This document shows positions 1 through 13,126 of a stretch of 64,000 nt of DNA, in pieces (within the stretch, counting starts at the first letter, position 1; each line of letters starts with the position of its first letter). The DNA comes from Fistulifera solaris (taxonomy: Eukaryota > Bacillariophyta > Bacillariophyceae > Naviculales > Stauroneidaceae). The translations under genes were made by a program, and so were the position numbers. The notes below the pieces were generated by a model. That model did no database searches, was not told the DNA's origin, and saw only the letters and a list, made by a program, of their open reading frames with translations. The stretch covers positions 75,001 to 139,000 of the forward strand of contig AP026156.1 in the NCBI GenBank assembly GCA_030295235.1, given 5' to 3'.

Positions 1-1319
1 TTTGTGGGAGGATAATGCCGTCAGTTTTGTGGCTTGGCTTACTTCGTGCGAACGAGAACTGTCGTTCGCGCTGGCTGACTCAGATTGGGAAACAAAGAAC
101 CCGAGAGTGTAGGACGCGCTAACCCATCGCGAAAGACAGAAAGGAAACATACCAATACTGCAAGAAAACTGAGATCTTCTGCTGTGAGCTGTGAATTATC
201 TTGTTGTTATCCTTGTGCGGTTTGTCAAGAATCTGAAAAAAACGAGGATTGATCGATTCGCCAGTGCGCGGACTTGCCGAAATAAACGATCACATCAAGG
301 CGGAACAACGAAATGGAACGTTTTTAGGTTACGGTATCAAATACCAAATACCTAAGCGATGTCCTGTTCTTTCATACAAAGTATTCGCACAGCAGAGCGC
401 CTTCAAGCGTGAGTCTTGTACTAAGTGAAGGGTTGAGGCAAGTAAAATGGAATATTGTCGTGGCTTTCGAAAGGGGCTTTCGAGGGGGGTGTGGGTTGAA
501 TATAGTATTTGAACGAGCCACCAAACGTGTTAAGGTTACGGAGACTTGGACGGCCGTGCGGAGGTAAGTGGCATTGATCAATAGTAAGTTTCGCTTTCGT
601 AATAAAGAAAAGGGCGTGGTGCGGCCACTATTTGCTTCTACCAACTTCCAATACTGCCTAACAAGGAAGCTGACCGTCACTGATTCTAGCGACAATAGTA
701 AAATCATTAAGTACATTAATGACTCTCTGCACGATTGTGTGGCCTTGAAGTCGTCGAAGCTTTGTTTTGATGAAAATGCTAGAGTACCTTGGTACCTAGC
801 ATGTCCATTGTTCGCGCCGCCACTCGCGGTTCAGCCGTCTCAGCCGCCATGAGGACTTTAATTTGCAGCAACCATAGGAGGGTTTACTTTCAATCCTATA
901 AGGCAACAGATAGGACATCCAAGCAACATGACTCTCTAAAAACTTTATCAATGATTCAAGATTCCGCGTATAAAGAGCCTAAGGGAATCAAGCGTAATGA
1001 ATTGATGGAACAATCCTGATTCATAGGAAAATGTAGTAGCTCCGAACCAACATTGTTACTCCGGGTGTAGTTTACAGTCTGTGCCATTTTTTTTTGAAAC
1101 TTGTTCTTTATAGTATTACTTTCTCTGCTATGCTTGTCTAACTGTCTAACAGGAGGATCAGTTGTACGACGTATCTGGTACGCTCAGAAGGGAAACGGTA
1201 GAATAGTTTTGAAAAAGACGTTCTGGGCTGTGCTGGGAATGAATAATGCATCCGAGCTTGTTTTTATAGTTCTGTTTGCATGCAGCGCTGCTCTCATGCA
1301 GTTGACTCCTCGAATTATG
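1..1319. other. No gene recognised
   Basis: Only short open frames occur here, on both strands, and none shows a recognisable domain, a signal peptide or diatom-like composition. The 3' end of the folate gene on the minus strand lies at 1320. A poly-T run near 1087 is unremarkable. The stretch could hold the 3' UTR of that gene or part of a gene lying mainly outside the window. Confidence 0.5.
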
Positions 1320-2835
<1,516 letters not shown>

Positions 2836-3497
2836 CCAAATCGCTGGGGTGAGAATCTTACGCCACTCCGAGCCGAGCAGAAAGAAAGAAGGTTCATGGC
2901 TGATAGAAACAGAAACAAAGAGCGCATGGCAAACAGAACTCTACAGCGATGCCGCGTCGTGTCATTTCCGTAACGAAAGGTCAACCCCAGAACGAGAGAA
3001 TCATCAAAAGTTCATCATGAACGTGCTGATAACACAAGAATCATCACGTGCATTACCCGCCAATGAACCAAAAAATGGGGGGAACGAGGGACGGACAAGG
3101 AACGAACGGATCGATGCGATGACGCGAAAGCGCGAAAGCGAAAGTGCAGCATCAAACCGAGTGTACTATCCTTGAATGATCATTGTCACACACAAGATCG
3201 ACGGGCGCGATTTTCGTCTATTTCACCCAAATTCGTACTCAAATTATCATGAGTACTTAGAGAAGAACAATTTTCGTTCCATGAGGTTTTTATGGCCGAC
3301 GTGACCATAGGGTACTGTACACTCTACTGTTTTCGCTACTCCGCGCGAGTCTTGAGAAAGGCTCGCAATTTTGACACCCCGTCTCGGCTTTTTTTATCTT
3401 CTTTGTCTTCGTGACAAAGAAAATGACAATCGACTTTAAGGGAAGGGGACCATGATCTGAACGAAAGAGAGGAAAACATTTGTACAGAAACAATAAA
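2836..3497. other. Divergent intergenic region
   Basis: This lies between the divergent starts of the folate gene (minus) and the membrane-protein gene (plus) and presumably carries both promoters. The HPPK frame stays open upstream of 2835 to about 2945 but without an ATG. I see no other coding signal. Confidence 0.45.
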
Positions 3498-6018
3498 ATG
3501 CGCGATAATACACTTTATGCGCTGGGGCCGCATTATCGGCATCCGCAGCGTATGCCTTCCTCATTGCTGCTGCTTTAGCGTGCTCGTTCCTTGAAATCAG
3601 GAGTCGACCCGGTGAAGTGTTAAGGACCGATGACGAGGAGACGACGCAGACTTCGTCTCATTTAGGAATACTTTGTCCGGGAGATGATTTTTACGATCTG
3701 AGCGACGAACCGATGCAAAAATTAAGTTGGGCCTTTCTCGCTGGGGCCTGTCTGACAGGAGCTACTTGCTGTCTTTTGGCCTGGGCGGTGTTGTTTGGCT
3801 ACTCAAAAGCATTCTTTTGGCAACTCATATCCGGTTTGGCCGCTGTTTGTTCACTCTTACAGTTACCGATCTTCCTCTTGTTTGAAATGGAAGTTTGCAC
3901 GGACTATACCGAAGATCAAGAATGCTATTTGGATGTGGGTAAGTACTTTGCATGATTTACTTCAGCGAGAGTTTACACGCGACTGACCGCCCATTTGACA
4001 GGCTCTTATTTATTGATTGCTAGTACATGCTGCTGGGTCTTGACGACACTTGTCACACAATGTTGGGACCCGCCCGGTTTCGATCGTCAACAATCTCCCA
4101 CAAAAGCAGTCACATCATCCCTGATGTCGTCGTTGAACACTTGCGGCCACGGCCCCACAGCGAAACACAACGATCACGGAGCTCGGAGAGTCAGCGCAGT
4201 CGCCTCTCGCAACAAAATGTACCTTCTCGCACGCAGAGTTTACCTACTTCCAATGTACAGCCATCACTCATTACGCGCTCTGTCGTTGACTGGGATCGTG
4301 CGCACCCCTTAATCGACCAAACTGAAATGTCGGATCCCATTTCGCCATCAAATGTGAGCATATATCCAGCCGGAGCCACGACAACGGAATTCTCACAGCT
4401 TTCGTTTGCCAGTCCGAACCGGACTAATCCATATCTTGCTCATCCTCTAACAACGTCACCACCGGAAAAGCACCTTTCAACACAGTGGAACAGTCTGAAT
4501 TCTCACATAGTGCTTGTTCTGATTCAACTTCGCATGTAACGAATCATCGCTCCACGGCATCATCAACGAGGCGCCGCTTGAGAAATGTACCGAGTCGCGA
4601 CGTCGATAGCGTCGATACGGGGCTAAGCTCATTGGAAGAGCTGATAGCACAGGCGGTGCGCAAAACACCCGCAGTCGCCAGCCCGATGGCTTTAAACTTG
4701 AGCACACGCGAAGTGCCTCTCCGTTATCACTGGGGAGTTTGGATGCAAGCGAGGACGATGAATTCGTTGTCAACCCGATCACGACCGATCCGGAGAACCC
4801 AATTTCTCGTTATAAGGGCAACGAACCAGAGAAATTTGCCAAGGATGAGGAGACATTTGATAATTCAATGACAAACAATATTGTGGGAATGGGAAAATTT
4901 CTTTATCAAATCGAAGCTGGAATCCGACAGGAATGAGGCACATGCGCATTCACGGCGATTCCGAGCTCAGGTCTCCTCCGCTTGAGATTTCCATTAACAT
5001 GGAAGAAAGCGACGACTTTCTACTGGATCCTGTAGGCGCAGAAGAATTGCACAAAAGACTCACGTCATTACTCCCGATGCACACGATCTTCGGACAATTG
5101 CTGGTAGATCTGCTAGTTTCGGTCGAGAAAGGTACAATGAAACTAGCCATAGTGCCATGTCGGTGAAATCGGACGTCGGCGGGTGGCTCGCGCAAATGTC
5201 AGCGGTACACAGAGAGCACGTAGCCTCATCGGCCTCGATTGTATCAGCGCCGTCTGCTCGACTGGGTGCTCGTATTCAAGACAAAACCCTGGTAGACAAG
5301 GCATCAGTATTAAAGAGGAATATGTTCGATCCTTATGCCTCGCAAGGGCCGAGGCAACGATCTCTGTCAACACCAAACTTTTATGAATCTGTGAATGCAA
5401 CTCGCGAATTCAATGTTGCAGGACATGGGAATACAAATCACAGGAATTATCCGCGCTCAGAATTGAACAGACCACCGCTGATGAGAGCGAATCTGGCTCC
5501 TAGATTGGCAAGCAACTCTTCTGTGTTTTCCCGAGAAGTGCGAAATGAAGTTTCCTCCCTTATGAGCGAAGAATTTTCGGCCCATCGTGTGGTGAGTCAA
5601 ACCCACATTCGGTCAAGGTCTTTGCCAAGGGGTGCATTTGAAAAACTGTTTATCCATTGCACAAAGACACACAAAGTTTATGTGAAATAAGCAACGCTTT
5701 GGTGAATGGTAAGCCGAGTTCCATCTTTCGACAAGATCGAGACAGACGAGCCGGTATTCACGCGCCTGCTGTAATCACGAATACCGTCGAAGACGATGAC
5801 GATTCATTGGTTTCATCGAAAAGTCAGCTTGCTCAGAAGGCCCGTGAAGCCCGACTTCAGCGTCTTTCGACTGCCCGCATTCCAACACGGAGAGTTTTCG
5901 ATGAAAACACGATCTTTCATCGGACGGCCAGATAGCTGAGAGAGCGCGCCAAGCCAGGGCACAGCGTTTGATGGCAACACGTTCGACACCGTCTCCACTT
6001 CGAAGTCGATACAGTTAA
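3498..6018 (+). CDS. Four-helix membrane protein with long disordered tail
   Basis: This is an unrecognised protein of about 821 residues. The first 190 residues hold four hydrophobic helices at roughly 10-35, 75-100, 107-130 and 147-167, with a cysteine pair (CTDYTEDQEC) in the loop before the fourth. The rest is Ser/Arg/Asn-rich, low in complexity and likely cytosolic and disordered, ending in an Arg/Ala-rich helical stretch. Exons are 3498-3938 and 4002-6018; the 63-nt intron has GTAAGT and TTGACAG. The frame changes eight times, always by one missing base, near 3524 (G run), 4096 (A), 4474 (T), 4690 (T), 4934 (A), 5131 (A), 5650 (A) and 5914 (T). Supplying these gives an open frame from the ATG at 3498 to the TAA at 6016. 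It resembles tetraspan-type proteins expanded in diatoms; function unknown. Confidence 0.72.
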
Positions 6019-6343
6019 AAGTTAGCACATGATGCTGTGGTGTTTTTATCTGGGGTCCATCGTCGGTGTGCGATGTAAAAAAAAATGGAGTGATTTTTGA
6101 AACATCCGCATACTCAAGCAGTATCGTAAACAAGCTTAAAGATTGTATATAACCGTCTTTCCTAAAGCAACAGGAAGAGCACTGAGGCGCATGTTGGAAG
6201 ATTGAATTGCAAAGGAATTAAAATAAACATCATGCAATCATGACTTTATGTTAGCCCTACAGCTGTATCGTCTAAAGAGGGGGAGGATGGAAAACTGACC
6301 GGAACAGCAATTTTGCTTTTGCTTTTCAAATCGGGCAATTCGA
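6019..6343. other. Convergent intergenic region
   Basis: This separates two convergent genes. It holds their 3' ends and probably their polyadenylation sites. No open frame of note. Confidence 0.5.
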
Positions 6344-8382
6344 CTAAATCAGGGTCTCGAAAAGTCTTTTCGCGGATCCCGGGTCTCTTATGGTATTCGA
6401 GTAGTCACCGTCGTCGCTTTGGTCATCCAAGCTATTCGAAGTGTCACCGCCGTTATCGCTTCGAACAGCTAGCTCGACCTCCCCGACCGATGCCGCTTTT
6501 CCTTCGACCCACTCAGCTCTAGGATCCGGAGAAAACATGTTCATCAAAGAGAAAGGACCCAGCTTACCGCCCATCGATATCGGAATTCTTTCCTCTCCGA
6601 GTATGAAGTCTTGCCCGCCACTTCTTTCAGACGAATCGATATCGCTTCCACCAGTGGATGAAATTGTATGATTGAGCGGATCGAAGAACCAGCGTTGAAA
6701 TTTGTAAAGAGGGCGAATGACTTTTAAATTTCGCCCCAGAATCTGTTGCAGGGTTAAAAGCACTCCAACAAAAAGAAGCCCAGAATCGCAAGAGCTAATG
6801 TCCAGTCCACTAGGTCTCCTCGTACAAAGCCGTTGTGTGATTCCGGCTGTGGTAGCTCCATGTTTAGCGGAACAACACTAATGTAGGGTGCTGTCAAATT
6901 GAGTCGAAGATAGAAACTTCCATCCCAATAAACGTATGCGGTGGTGACCGATTGGGTCTCCGTTTCGTTGGCTTGCACTATTTTCGCCATGCCATACAAC
7001 GGATCCGAAAAACACCGGGCGAGAGCAGAAGCCATGGCATTTCCATCACCCGAAAGCAGTGCCTCGCTGTATATAACAGCTTGCTGACTGGCCGTCATGT
7101 CAGCCGCTTTTGCGCCGCAGTAGCCGCATTTTGGGCCGCCATCGCCGCTTGTTCATTACCCGCTTCGTGTGCTTGTGTAGCAGCTTCCGCCGCAGCCTGT
7201 GCCGCCTCTGCGGCCTCTTTTGCGCATCTTCGGCAGTTGGAGCAGGCCCCACCGGTGTGGGCCTAGGTGCGATAGTGCCAGGGTCGACCGATGGATGAAT
7301 AGAAGATATGTTTCCGGAAACACCTTCATTCAAGTCAAGCGATTCCGGCTCATTGCTTATAGCCAAAGCACCTCCATCAAGATGTCTTTTGTCTCTGAGA
7401 TCTCTTACACGAGTGTGAGGCGCAAGACTCGGATAGGGCGGAGACGCTATGGTCGGTCCACCAGCCTGATGGATTCCTTCTTCCGCACTGGGTGCCTTTG
7501 ACGACAATAAACTACTCGTGGGTTCTAACGTGGGTGAAGGTGTGGGCGTAAAAAACTGTAATCTTTTGTTGCAATGGCGCTGACGCAGCGCCCCAGATTG
7601 ACGTAAAAACTAGCAATAGTCGCCGCCGGTACATCTTTTCCCATTTGTACTTGATCCCATCCTGTTGCATGCAATCGCACTTGATGGTGAGAAGGTAACA
7701 ATACTGGTCGCAGTGCAACACCCAAAGTCGCTAAATGTTGATAAAGAGCAATCATGAAATCAACATCGCTACTGCCGTGAGCTAACCGAGTCTGCTTGTT
7801 CTTGATGTCTTCTCCCTGGTGCTCCACAACTATCGAAAAGGGCTGATAATGCCGATGACGCGGGTCGCTTTCAATATATTCGACAGCAGTCGTCAACAAA
7901 CTACTCAAGGCCGCACCCGAAACACTTGCCAAATAGTTGGCGGTGGGATATTCGTCCGACCCAATTTCGGTTGTATAATACACCTTCGCCTCATTTTCCC
8001 ATCCCACCGAAGACACCCCTCATCATCCCAAATAACCCGCGGAACTGATTCGTGCAGTAAATTACTCGCAGCTCGGGAGGGTCCGTACTCGAGTGTGAGA
8101 GAAAGACTCCGCTTTTGCCCCGCGTATGCGAGGACGCCGCCGTGGTTTGGTGTTGCTCCTTGTGTCGTAATCCCAGGGCGGCTTTGGTAATTTCGATCGT
8201 ATTATTTGCAAGTCCGTGCAAAATGGTTTCGCGTGTTAGATAGTAGCATTCAAACACATCACTCGCGTCGAGGCCCGTGACAAGTGAAGGAATTACCGAG
8301 CGCGTCAGGACTTGCGGCACTCGACTGGCCGGTATTTCGGGTTCGAGTGTTTCCTCGTCGAGGAATCGGTGCGCGGGGCCAT
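6344..8382 (-). CDS. Unrecognised protein with Ala-rich helix and one membrane segment
   Basis: I do not recognise this protein of about 680 residues. In order it has a folded-looking N-terminal half (to about residue 290), a Pro/Ser/Thr-rich linker, an Ala/Gln/Glu-rich heptad-like helix encoded around 7085-7215, a segment rich in aliphatic and aromatic residues, one hydrophobic helix near 6745-6815 (ALAILGFF) and an acidic, Ser/Asp-rich tail. The hydrophobic helix near the C-terminus suggests a membrane anchor. Six indels break the frame: missing bases near 8335 (A run), 7548 (T), 7215 and 7110 (A), 6762 (T), and one extra base near 8020 (G). The chosen ATG at 8382 joins the downstream frame through the first of these. 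With all six the span is a whole number of codons, which supports a single gene. No signal peptide is seen. Confidence 0.6.
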
Positions 8383-8825
8383 GCGAATGAATATGCTACT
8401 TGTTCTTAACTTCCTTCTCGTTTACAATCTTTTCTCCGTCATGTTAACAGGGACGGAGTGTTGTTCGTCTACTAGAGAGTATTGTTCGAGCCGACGATTT
8501 TTGGCGCTTTGTTGTTGTTTTGACGCGCAAGAGACCGCGACGGGTGACGATTGACGATCACGCGTTCCAAGTCATACCGGTACCCACAGAGAGCACTTCC
8601 GAGTACCGGGCGTCGATTTATTTTAGACGCTCGTCGTTGAACGGACGTCAGACCTAGGGCGACGAAGAAGTCGACTGTTTATTCTAATACGTTATATCAA
8701 TAAAAAGTGTTTACTTCCAAAAGAAAATTCTATCATTAAGCTTTCAATATTAACATTACATTCATACATGGCTTTTCTTGTCGACAGTCGACAAGAAAAA
8801 CAAACAAACTGAGAAGCAACAAATC
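8383..8825. other. Intergenic region
   Basis: This lies between two minus-strand genes, so it holds the 3' end of the surface-protein gene and the promoter of the gene ending at 6344. A perfect inverted repeat TTGTCGACAGTCGACAA lies near 8778 and could form a small hairpin. No coding signal. Confidence 0.4.
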
Positions 8826-10790
8826 CTATCGGACCGCCTGCAGGTATGTATCCGTGGTGTACAGAGACTGATCGATGGAAAAATCGTCCATCTCTAGTCG
8901 CTGTGATGGAGTAACGGTAGTAGGTGCTCGAAAGGATGCCAAGTCCGTCGAGGGAGTCGGAATACTCTTCGGTATCCGGCGAACGGTGAAAATGAGGACC
9001 GCCGCAGCGGCAATGGCTACCACCGATGTGCCAATCACAATGACAATCATCCAAGGAAACGATTTATCCTCTTCGTTGGACTGACCTGGACGTGATGTGT
9101 CATATCCACCGACTTCCACACGTAAGGGGCCCTCAATGGATAACCCGCTTGCAATAAGAAACTCGTACAGCTCTGCGGTGCCGGTGGACGAAAAATGACC
9201 GATTAGAATGTCTTCGAGGTCTTGTTGGCTTATTTTTGAGGCATTATCCTCGAAGGCGACCTGACCGGAAATGATAGCACTACGATCCTCAACGATCAGG
9301 GCAGTGGCGTCCACTGATTTGGTCGGAGAAGGTGCTGCCGCCTCGAAGAAAGCCGTCAAGTAGTCGACAATAGATCGCTCAAACGAACGGCTTTCAATGG
9401 CTTGATTAGCTTCTTCCCAAGAGATGATGATAGTAGATAAAGGAACATTATTGGATGATTTAAAAGACGGAGCCGCTGAGGTAGCTGTCGTAAATGACAT
9501 TGTGGGGCTGTCGGAAGTAACGGGTAATGCAGATGCAGGTCCGGCTTGTATTGCTGAAGGTGCGACAGACATTACACCATTGGGAGCCCTGGACGGTAAT
9601 GTCGACACATACCATTCCTCCAAGGGAATCATGTCCCACGTTTCGTATCGATAACAAAGAGCAATAGCGGCTTCACGTTCAGGAGTCCCAAGATCATTCC
9701 AAGCCCGATCTCGTGTTTCAGGAGGTCCTGCACCACTTTCCCATAATGCACTGTCCCATTCAAGAGTCTCTAAATGCTGAATAGTTTCGGATGGCAGTTC
9801 GTCCCAGCTATAACCTTGGTAGTGATTGATATAACAGTCCCACTGTGCTTCGGTAAGGCCCATTGCAGCCACAATTTCCTGCTGTTTCTTTTCTAGTGAG
9901 ATAAAGTTCAATGACTCTACTTGTGCAGTCCCCGGTGAATCCCATGCTTCCATGTCATAGCCAAGCGAAATGGCGAGGGATTGAAACTCATCACTAAGTT
10001 GCGTCCATGGAACGTAGCGAATCGAATCGACTGAATCGATGTTTGTAGAAAAAGCAGGTATTGTCGGAATAAATGTCGGAGTAGATGTAGGGGCAGCTGT
10101 CAATAGAACAGAAGGAGCTGTTGAAGAGGATGCTGTCGGAGAAACTGACGACAGTGCCGAAGGAGAAGTTGTAGGAGAGGCTGTGAGACGAACGGATGGC
10201 GACATGGTAGGTGATAATGTAGGGGTATTTGTTGCTAAAACGGAAGAAGATATCGTTGGTGCCGCCGTCTGCGACCAAAATCGAATCTGAAGACCATTCC
10301 ATAGTTCCTCAAAATAGCACAGCTCTCGTGCAGCTTCTTGTTCGGTGGGCTCCAGTTGATCCCAGAGTCGGCTATCCGCTTGCGTCACGAATCCCCTTTC
10401 CTGCTCCCATCGCGTTGCGTTGAAGCCAAACCATTCATAATAAAGCGAAACTCCTTCCGTTTCCATTTCTTCCCATGTGTATCCGCGATAATGATTGACA
10501 TAACAGTCCCATTCATCCGACTCGATACCCAATTGTTCTACGGCAGCCCGATTCGCCTCCGACAACAATTGAAAACGGTTGTATTCCAGGGAAAATGTTC
10601 CTGGTGTATTCCATTGCGTTTCATCGTAGCCCATGGATGCGGCTACATCTTGCGTCGGAGGATCCAAGTTTTCCCATACGCGAAACCGATTGGTAGGGTA
10701 ATCGACGCCGCGCGAGTTGGTGCTCGAGAAATCAGCTCCTCGGACGGCGAATATCACCGAAACGAAACCGAGCAACGTTACAATAAACAT
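8826..10790 (-). CDS. Type I surface protein with two W-rich repeats and mucin-like linker
   Basis: This is an intact 654-residue frame. Residues 1-18 form a signal peptide. Two related modules of about 140 residues follow (about 35-172 and 255-390). Both contain a GYD..-W motif, a near-identical WDCY(V/I)NHY(R/Q)GY(T/S)W core and a C-terminal AA..LCY block. They are separated by about 75 residues of Ser/Thr/Pro repeats (SPT, PTxSPS), probably O-glycosylated. A non-repetitive domain (about 455-575) and a single membrane helix (about 582-605, IVIVIGTSVVAIAAAA) follow, with a short cytosolic tail. The layout is that of a secreted, membrane-anchored cell-wall or surface protein; such PTS-rich proteins are common in diatoms. 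Ligand and role are unknown. The single exon with ATG at 10790 is unambiguous. Confidence 0.85.
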   Translation of the reverse strand: MFIVTLLGFVSVIFAVRGADFSSTNSRGVDYPTNRFRVWENLDPPTQDVAASMGYDETQWNTPGTFSLEYNRFQLLSEANRAAVEQLGIESDEWDCYVNHYRGYTWEEMETEGVSLYYEWFGFNATRWEQERGFVTQADSRLWDQLEPTEQEAARELCYFEELWNGLQIRFWSQTAAPTISSSVLATNTPTLSPTMSPSVRLTASPTTSPSALSSVSPTASSSTAPSVLLTAAPTSTPTFIPTIPAFSTNIDSVDSIRYVPWTQLSDEFQSLAISLGYDMEAWDSPGTAQVESLNFISLEKKQQEIVAAMGLTEAQWDCYINHYQGYSWDELPSETIQHLETLEWDSALWESGAGPPETRDRAWNDLGTPEREAAIALCYRYETWDMIPLEEWYVSTLPSRAPNGVMSVAPSAIQAGPASALPVTSDSPTMSFTTATSAAPSFKSSNNVPLSTIIISWEEANQAIESRSFERSIVDYLTAFFEAAAPSPTKSVDATALIVEDRSAIISGQVAFEDNASKISQQDLEDILIGHFSSTGTAELYEFLIASGLSIEGPLRVEVGGYDTSRPGQSNEEDKSFPWMIVIVIGTSVVAIAAAAVLIFTVRRIPKSIPTPSTDLASFRAPTTVTPSQRLEMDDFSIDQSLYTTDTYLQAVR

Positions 10791-11475
10791 GATGCGTTAT
10801 GATCTTGTTGATGGCTGGTCTCGTGGGTCGATAAGAGCTTCACCGAAGATTGGAACGAAGAATGGATGTTGCCGAGTCTTGTCAAGGCATTTCCGTGAGC
10901 GGACCGTTGACCCTTTCTTGAAAAATCGGCCAAGCAAAAGGTGAGATGCTCTCTTTGAGCATGAAACACAAGCCTTTCCGTTGGGAACAAGTTTTATTGC
11001 GGAGTACCGCTGACGGATGGACGGATTTAGGAATGAATGAATTCTGCCTCTTACATTTATTCCTATACTCCCTTCAGGTGAGAACTGAAACTGAGACACG
11101 AGTCGCGACCCGCGACCGCGACTGGGACCCACACAACACACAACTCACATCGTACGTACTCAATGTACTTAAACTTTCCATACAACGATGGAGGGCAATA
11201 TTTGAGATTCTTGAGAATCGAATTCAAAATGGGCACTGCCCATACAGTACTGTACAGCATCGAAGTCAAGCATCCTAAATACTCAAGTTAATGTATCAGT
11301 TCCTGTACTTAAGTGCAATGATTGTTTTTTCTCCTCCCTGCGAATGCGCACTGCGCGCACGATTTTTTCCCCAAGTTCTGCTGCGACCGTCTCCGCAAAA
11401 ACAACAAAAATGAACAATCGAAAACAAATTGAAGGGAAAGGTCGTAACGTAATGCGAAAATCATCATCTTTCACG
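10791..11475. other. Divergent promoter region
   Basis: This lies between the surface-protein gene (minus) and the first GT61 gene (plus). It includes the proposed 5' leader of the GT61 gene. The frame is open from an ATG at 11344, but I treat 11344-11475 as leader by comparison with the paralogue. Confidence 0.45.
11364..11379 (+). promoter_or_regulatory. 16-nt leader element shared by both GT61 copies
   Basis: TTTTTCCCCAAGTTCT lies here and again, identically, at 13746-13761. The two sites are 97 and 78 bases before the matching ATGs (11476 and 13839). Conservation in otherwise different leaders suggests an initiator or 5' UTR element kept after duplication. Confidence 0.4.
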
Positions 11476-13126
11476 ATGTTACCGTCCTCATCATCAACAC
11501 ATTCGTCTTGGGAAAAGAGGTTCATGAGGAGCCGGTTTCTTTTGATCGTAGCGCTGTGGTGCACAACGAGTCTATACTTAGGATATTCACGGTTGACTTC
11601 TTGTGCGCTCCCATCGAACTTTGAGTCCAGGGATGCATCGTCATATAATAGATCTGACAGATACAATGAAGAACCGCTAGAACGCTCTGCGAAACTTATC
11701 GCGCAAGCTGGGTCGCCCAAAGTGCACGACTCTCATTCGAACGAGCCGAGGTTCGAGGAGACGGAAAGAGCACAACCCGAGGAGCTTCCGCAACACGCCG
11801 TGGAATCTCCGTCAACGGAAACACAAGTCTCACACAAACAGAATTTTGAGACTTCGGCGGAAGAAACACAACTTGAGCAGATTTCCGAACAAGTAGCGGA
11901 ACCTCCGTCCACCGAAACGCAAGATCATCCAACGACCGAGAAGAATATTGAGACGAGTGAAGTTCAACAGCCAGAACCAGAGCAGCGTTCGGAATCAGTG
12001 ACGGAAACTCCTCCAGCAGAAGCACAGCACTCTCAAAGGACCGAGCAGAGTATTGAAGTAGCAGATCTTGCATCACCCGCCTTTTGGAGCACAGTGTCGT
12101 GGCGCGAATTGAAAGCGCGTGTTGCGGAAACACAGCCATCATCGTTATGCAATGAAACACAACCCGCTGATCTTACACTGGTTGAGAAAACGGACCAGTC
12201 CATCGTCGGCTGGCCTGGTCAGAAAAAGAGTAATAGCGACAATACGATCTGCAAGTTCGATGCACGCGCATTTACGTTTCACCTTCCTCATGCGATGCAG
12301 TCAATTTACGGGTGTTGGTCTCTTTGGGAGGCGCATGGTGGACACCCTGTGCTGGTGGGCCCCCGGATCATGTTGGTTTTAACGAACCATTTAAAGATCT
12401 CTTCATGATTGGAATGTTCAAGGCTTTGACGGATTACTTTAATGTAACTGTAACAACGACAGATCAAATCGAGCAAGCGGACCTAGATGACGCAGTTCAT
12501 CTGGAAATCTGGGGTGGCGAGTGGTATGGACGCCCCTTTTTCTTGCGTCGCGACGACTCGTGGAAATGGACCGACACAATTTTGAAAAATGAGAATATAG
12601 AGCGAAACGCCTGTCAAGACGTGGTTCGCATCGGTATCCTCAATCGCCATCCAGGGTACGGTCGCTCAATTTTGAATGCGCAAGAAATCATGGATGAACT
12701 CGTGCGGGTATTCGGCGATAAAGTGCAAGTTGATGAAATCTTGTTCGAGAACAAAACTTTCAGGAGCAGATTCGATGGATGGCATCCCATGACATTGTAT
12801 TAACGGGTCATGGAGCACAAGAAACAAGCTTGAACTTTATGCCCAAGTGTGGTGTGCTGTTAGAAGTGTTCCCATCTGCTTACTACGTTCCAGAATATTT
12901 TTCTGCATTGAGCGACACAACCCACGTGAGGCATTATATCATGAACAGTGATCGGACGCGTGATCCTATTGCTGATACGAAGAAAAGCAAGGAAACTGTG
13001 GAGGCTGAGTTGGCGGCCAAGAAAATACAGATGTGCCCAGTGACACGAAGCATGCTAGATCATGTTGTGACTGCCATACGTGACTGGGATTCTTGTTGCA
13101 ATGCGGCAGTGAGCGACTCCTCGTAA
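11476..13126 (+). CDS. GT61-like (DUF563) glycosyltransferase, copy 1, frame-broken
   Basis: This is a type II membrane protein of about 550 residues: a short cytosolic N-terminus, a signal anchor (RFLLIVALWCTTSLYLGYS), a stem of about 30-residue Glu/Thr/Gln-rich repeats carrying the S-T-E-T-Q phrase, then a lumenal catalytic domain. The end of that domain holds GHGAQE and KCGVLLEVFP, the usual GT61 C-terminal signature. It is probably a Golgi enzyme; donor and acceptor are unknown. The frame breaks twice against the intact downstream copy: one base missing in a C run near 12357 and one in a T run near 12758. Adding them gives 551 codons. I chose the ATG at 11476 because it aligns with the start of copy 2 and lies after the shared leader element; an in-frame ATG at 11344 is possible. 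Either an assembly error or a recent pseudogene. Confidence 0.82.

Noticed and set aside
3498-6018. Programmed or genome-wide ribosomal frameshifting as in Euplotes
   Set aside because: Both missing and extra bases occur across the window, the sites are varied base runs rather than one slippery motif, and paralogues without the breaks exist.
8770-8800. Short GTCGAC-centred inverted repeat as a terminator
   Set aside because: Eukaryotic polymerase II genes do not end at hairpins, and the repeat is too short to be notable.
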